This document shows, in pieces, positions 4,985 to 5,452 of a stretch of DNA of 5,452 nucleotides (the first letter of the stretch is position 1; each line of letters begins with the position of its first letter). Source of the DNA: Bacteroidia bacterium. Its GTDB lineage: Bacteria; Bacteroidota; Bacteroidia; JAESSM01; NORP286. Made by a program: the position numbers and the translations under genes. The DNA lies in NCBI GenBank assembly GCA_016764115.1, contig JAESSM010000015.1, positions 1 to 5,452 on the forward strand, written 5' to 3'. A model generated the notes under the pieces. It was not told the DNA's origin, did no database searches, and saw nothing but the letters and a program-made list of their open reading frames with translations.

Positions 4985-5452
4985 CTATCTCTTTTTTCTA
5001 AAGAATTTCTTTTTTGGGGGAGTTACTTTCCATGATGGGCCTGCACCCAAGTTCTCAGGCGGAGGTAGTTTAAGGATCTCTTTTTCTATCAACTTCTGTA
5101 TTTTTTGAAAATCGTACATTTCCTCTTCATTGATAAGTGTTATGGCAACTCCGGTACTTTCAGCTCTTGCAGTTCTTCCAATCCTATGTACATAATCTTC
5201 AGCATCTCTAGGTACATTATAATTGATCACTAAATTAATATCCTTAACATCAATTCCTCTACTAAGTACATCAGTTGCTACAAGAATACGAGTTTGTTTT
5301 GCGCGGAATCGTAACATAATCTCCTCACGTTCGTCCTGCTCAATGTTTGATGACATTTCTTCAATATTGAATTTCTTTCTTTTTAATGACCTGTGAATTT
5401 CAGATACATTTTTTTTTGTGGAACCGAATATGATGATGCTCTTATAGTCAGG
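4985..5452 (-). CDS. DEAD-box RNA helicase, C-terminal part (cut by the window edge)
   Basis: The frame stays open to the right edge, so the 155 visible residues are the end of a longer gene. The N-terminal RecA-like domain with the Walker motifs and DEAD box lies outside. What is seen is the second RecA domain of an ATP-dependent RNA helicase: motif IV SIIIFGST (5-12), the QDERE segment (39-43), motif V ATDVLSRGID (59-68) and motif VI HRIGRTAR (89-96). A short basic tail follows, rich in Pro and Lys and ending KKKFFRKKR, as is common in RhlE-like proteins, where it helps bind RNA. The stretch that usually reads HGxxxQxxRE is here MSSNIEQDERE (33-43), with Met-Ser in place of His-Gly. An internal ATG at 5356 is not a credible start, because motif IV lies upstream in frame. 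RhlE-like is likely, but the subfamily cannot be settled from this half. No clear terminator follows the stop. Confidence 0.95.
   Translation of the reverse strand, partial: PDYKSIIIFGSTKKNVSEIHRSLKRKKFNIEEMSSNIEQDEREEIMLRFRAKQTRILVATDVLSRGIDVKDINLVINYNVPRDAEDYVHRIGRTARAESTGVAITLINEEEMYDFQKIQKLIEKEILKLPPPENLGAGPSWKVTPPKKKFFRKKR

Noticed and set aside
1..5452. CRISPR arrays, tRNA or rRNA genes
   Set aside because: No regularly spaced direct repeats, no cloverleaf with a CCA-type end, and no rRNA-like sequence was found by reading both strands.

Overview
The window looks like a piece of a low-GC Bacteroidetes (Flavobacteriia/Cytophagia-type) chromosome. Three lines of evidence point that way. 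Three genes in a row are preceded by the TAnnTTTG -7 box typical of this phylum (TATCTTTG twice, TACCTTTG once), and their starts have no clear Shine-Dalgarno sequence. The transposase, RF3 and helicase proteins read like Bacteroidetes versions of their families. Two intergenic repeats also resemble repeats I know from this phylum.

Layout. Positions 24-61 hold a rho-independent terminator for a gene to the left of the window. Positions 72-1532 form an accessory-looking block: a REP-like repeat (A, 72-98), an intact REP-associated tyrosine (Y1/HUH) transposase on the + strand (158-706), a second repeat in inverted orientation (B, about 720-765), an unrecognised exported protein on the minus strand (760-1425), and a third repeat (C, 1508-1532). 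From 1552 to the right edge everything lies on the minus strand and is housekeeping-like. Read in the direction of transcription, it is the end of a DEAD-box RNA helicase (5452-4985), a small secreted four-cysteine protein (4765-4421), a SlyD-like FKBP prolyl isomerase (4338-3856), a small cyclophilin (3795-3358) and peptide chain release factor 3 (3153-1552). A long imperfect palindrome (3228-3305) separates cyclophilin from RF3.

How the genes fit together. The two prolyl isomerases, RF3 and the helicase share a broad protein-synthesis, folding and RNA theme. The small secreted gene, the FKBP and the cyclophilin each have their own -7 box, so they look like separately transcribed neighbours rather than one tight operon. 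The FKBP promoter is fused to the terminator of the gene before it.

I see no convincing new defence or biosynthetic system. The most interesting feature is the RAYT/REP block. The transposase sits between inverted REP-like repeats, and a related, strongly matching inverted pair brackets an orphan exported-protein gene whose stop codon lies inside one of the repeats. No stretch longer than about 220 bases lacks a gene.
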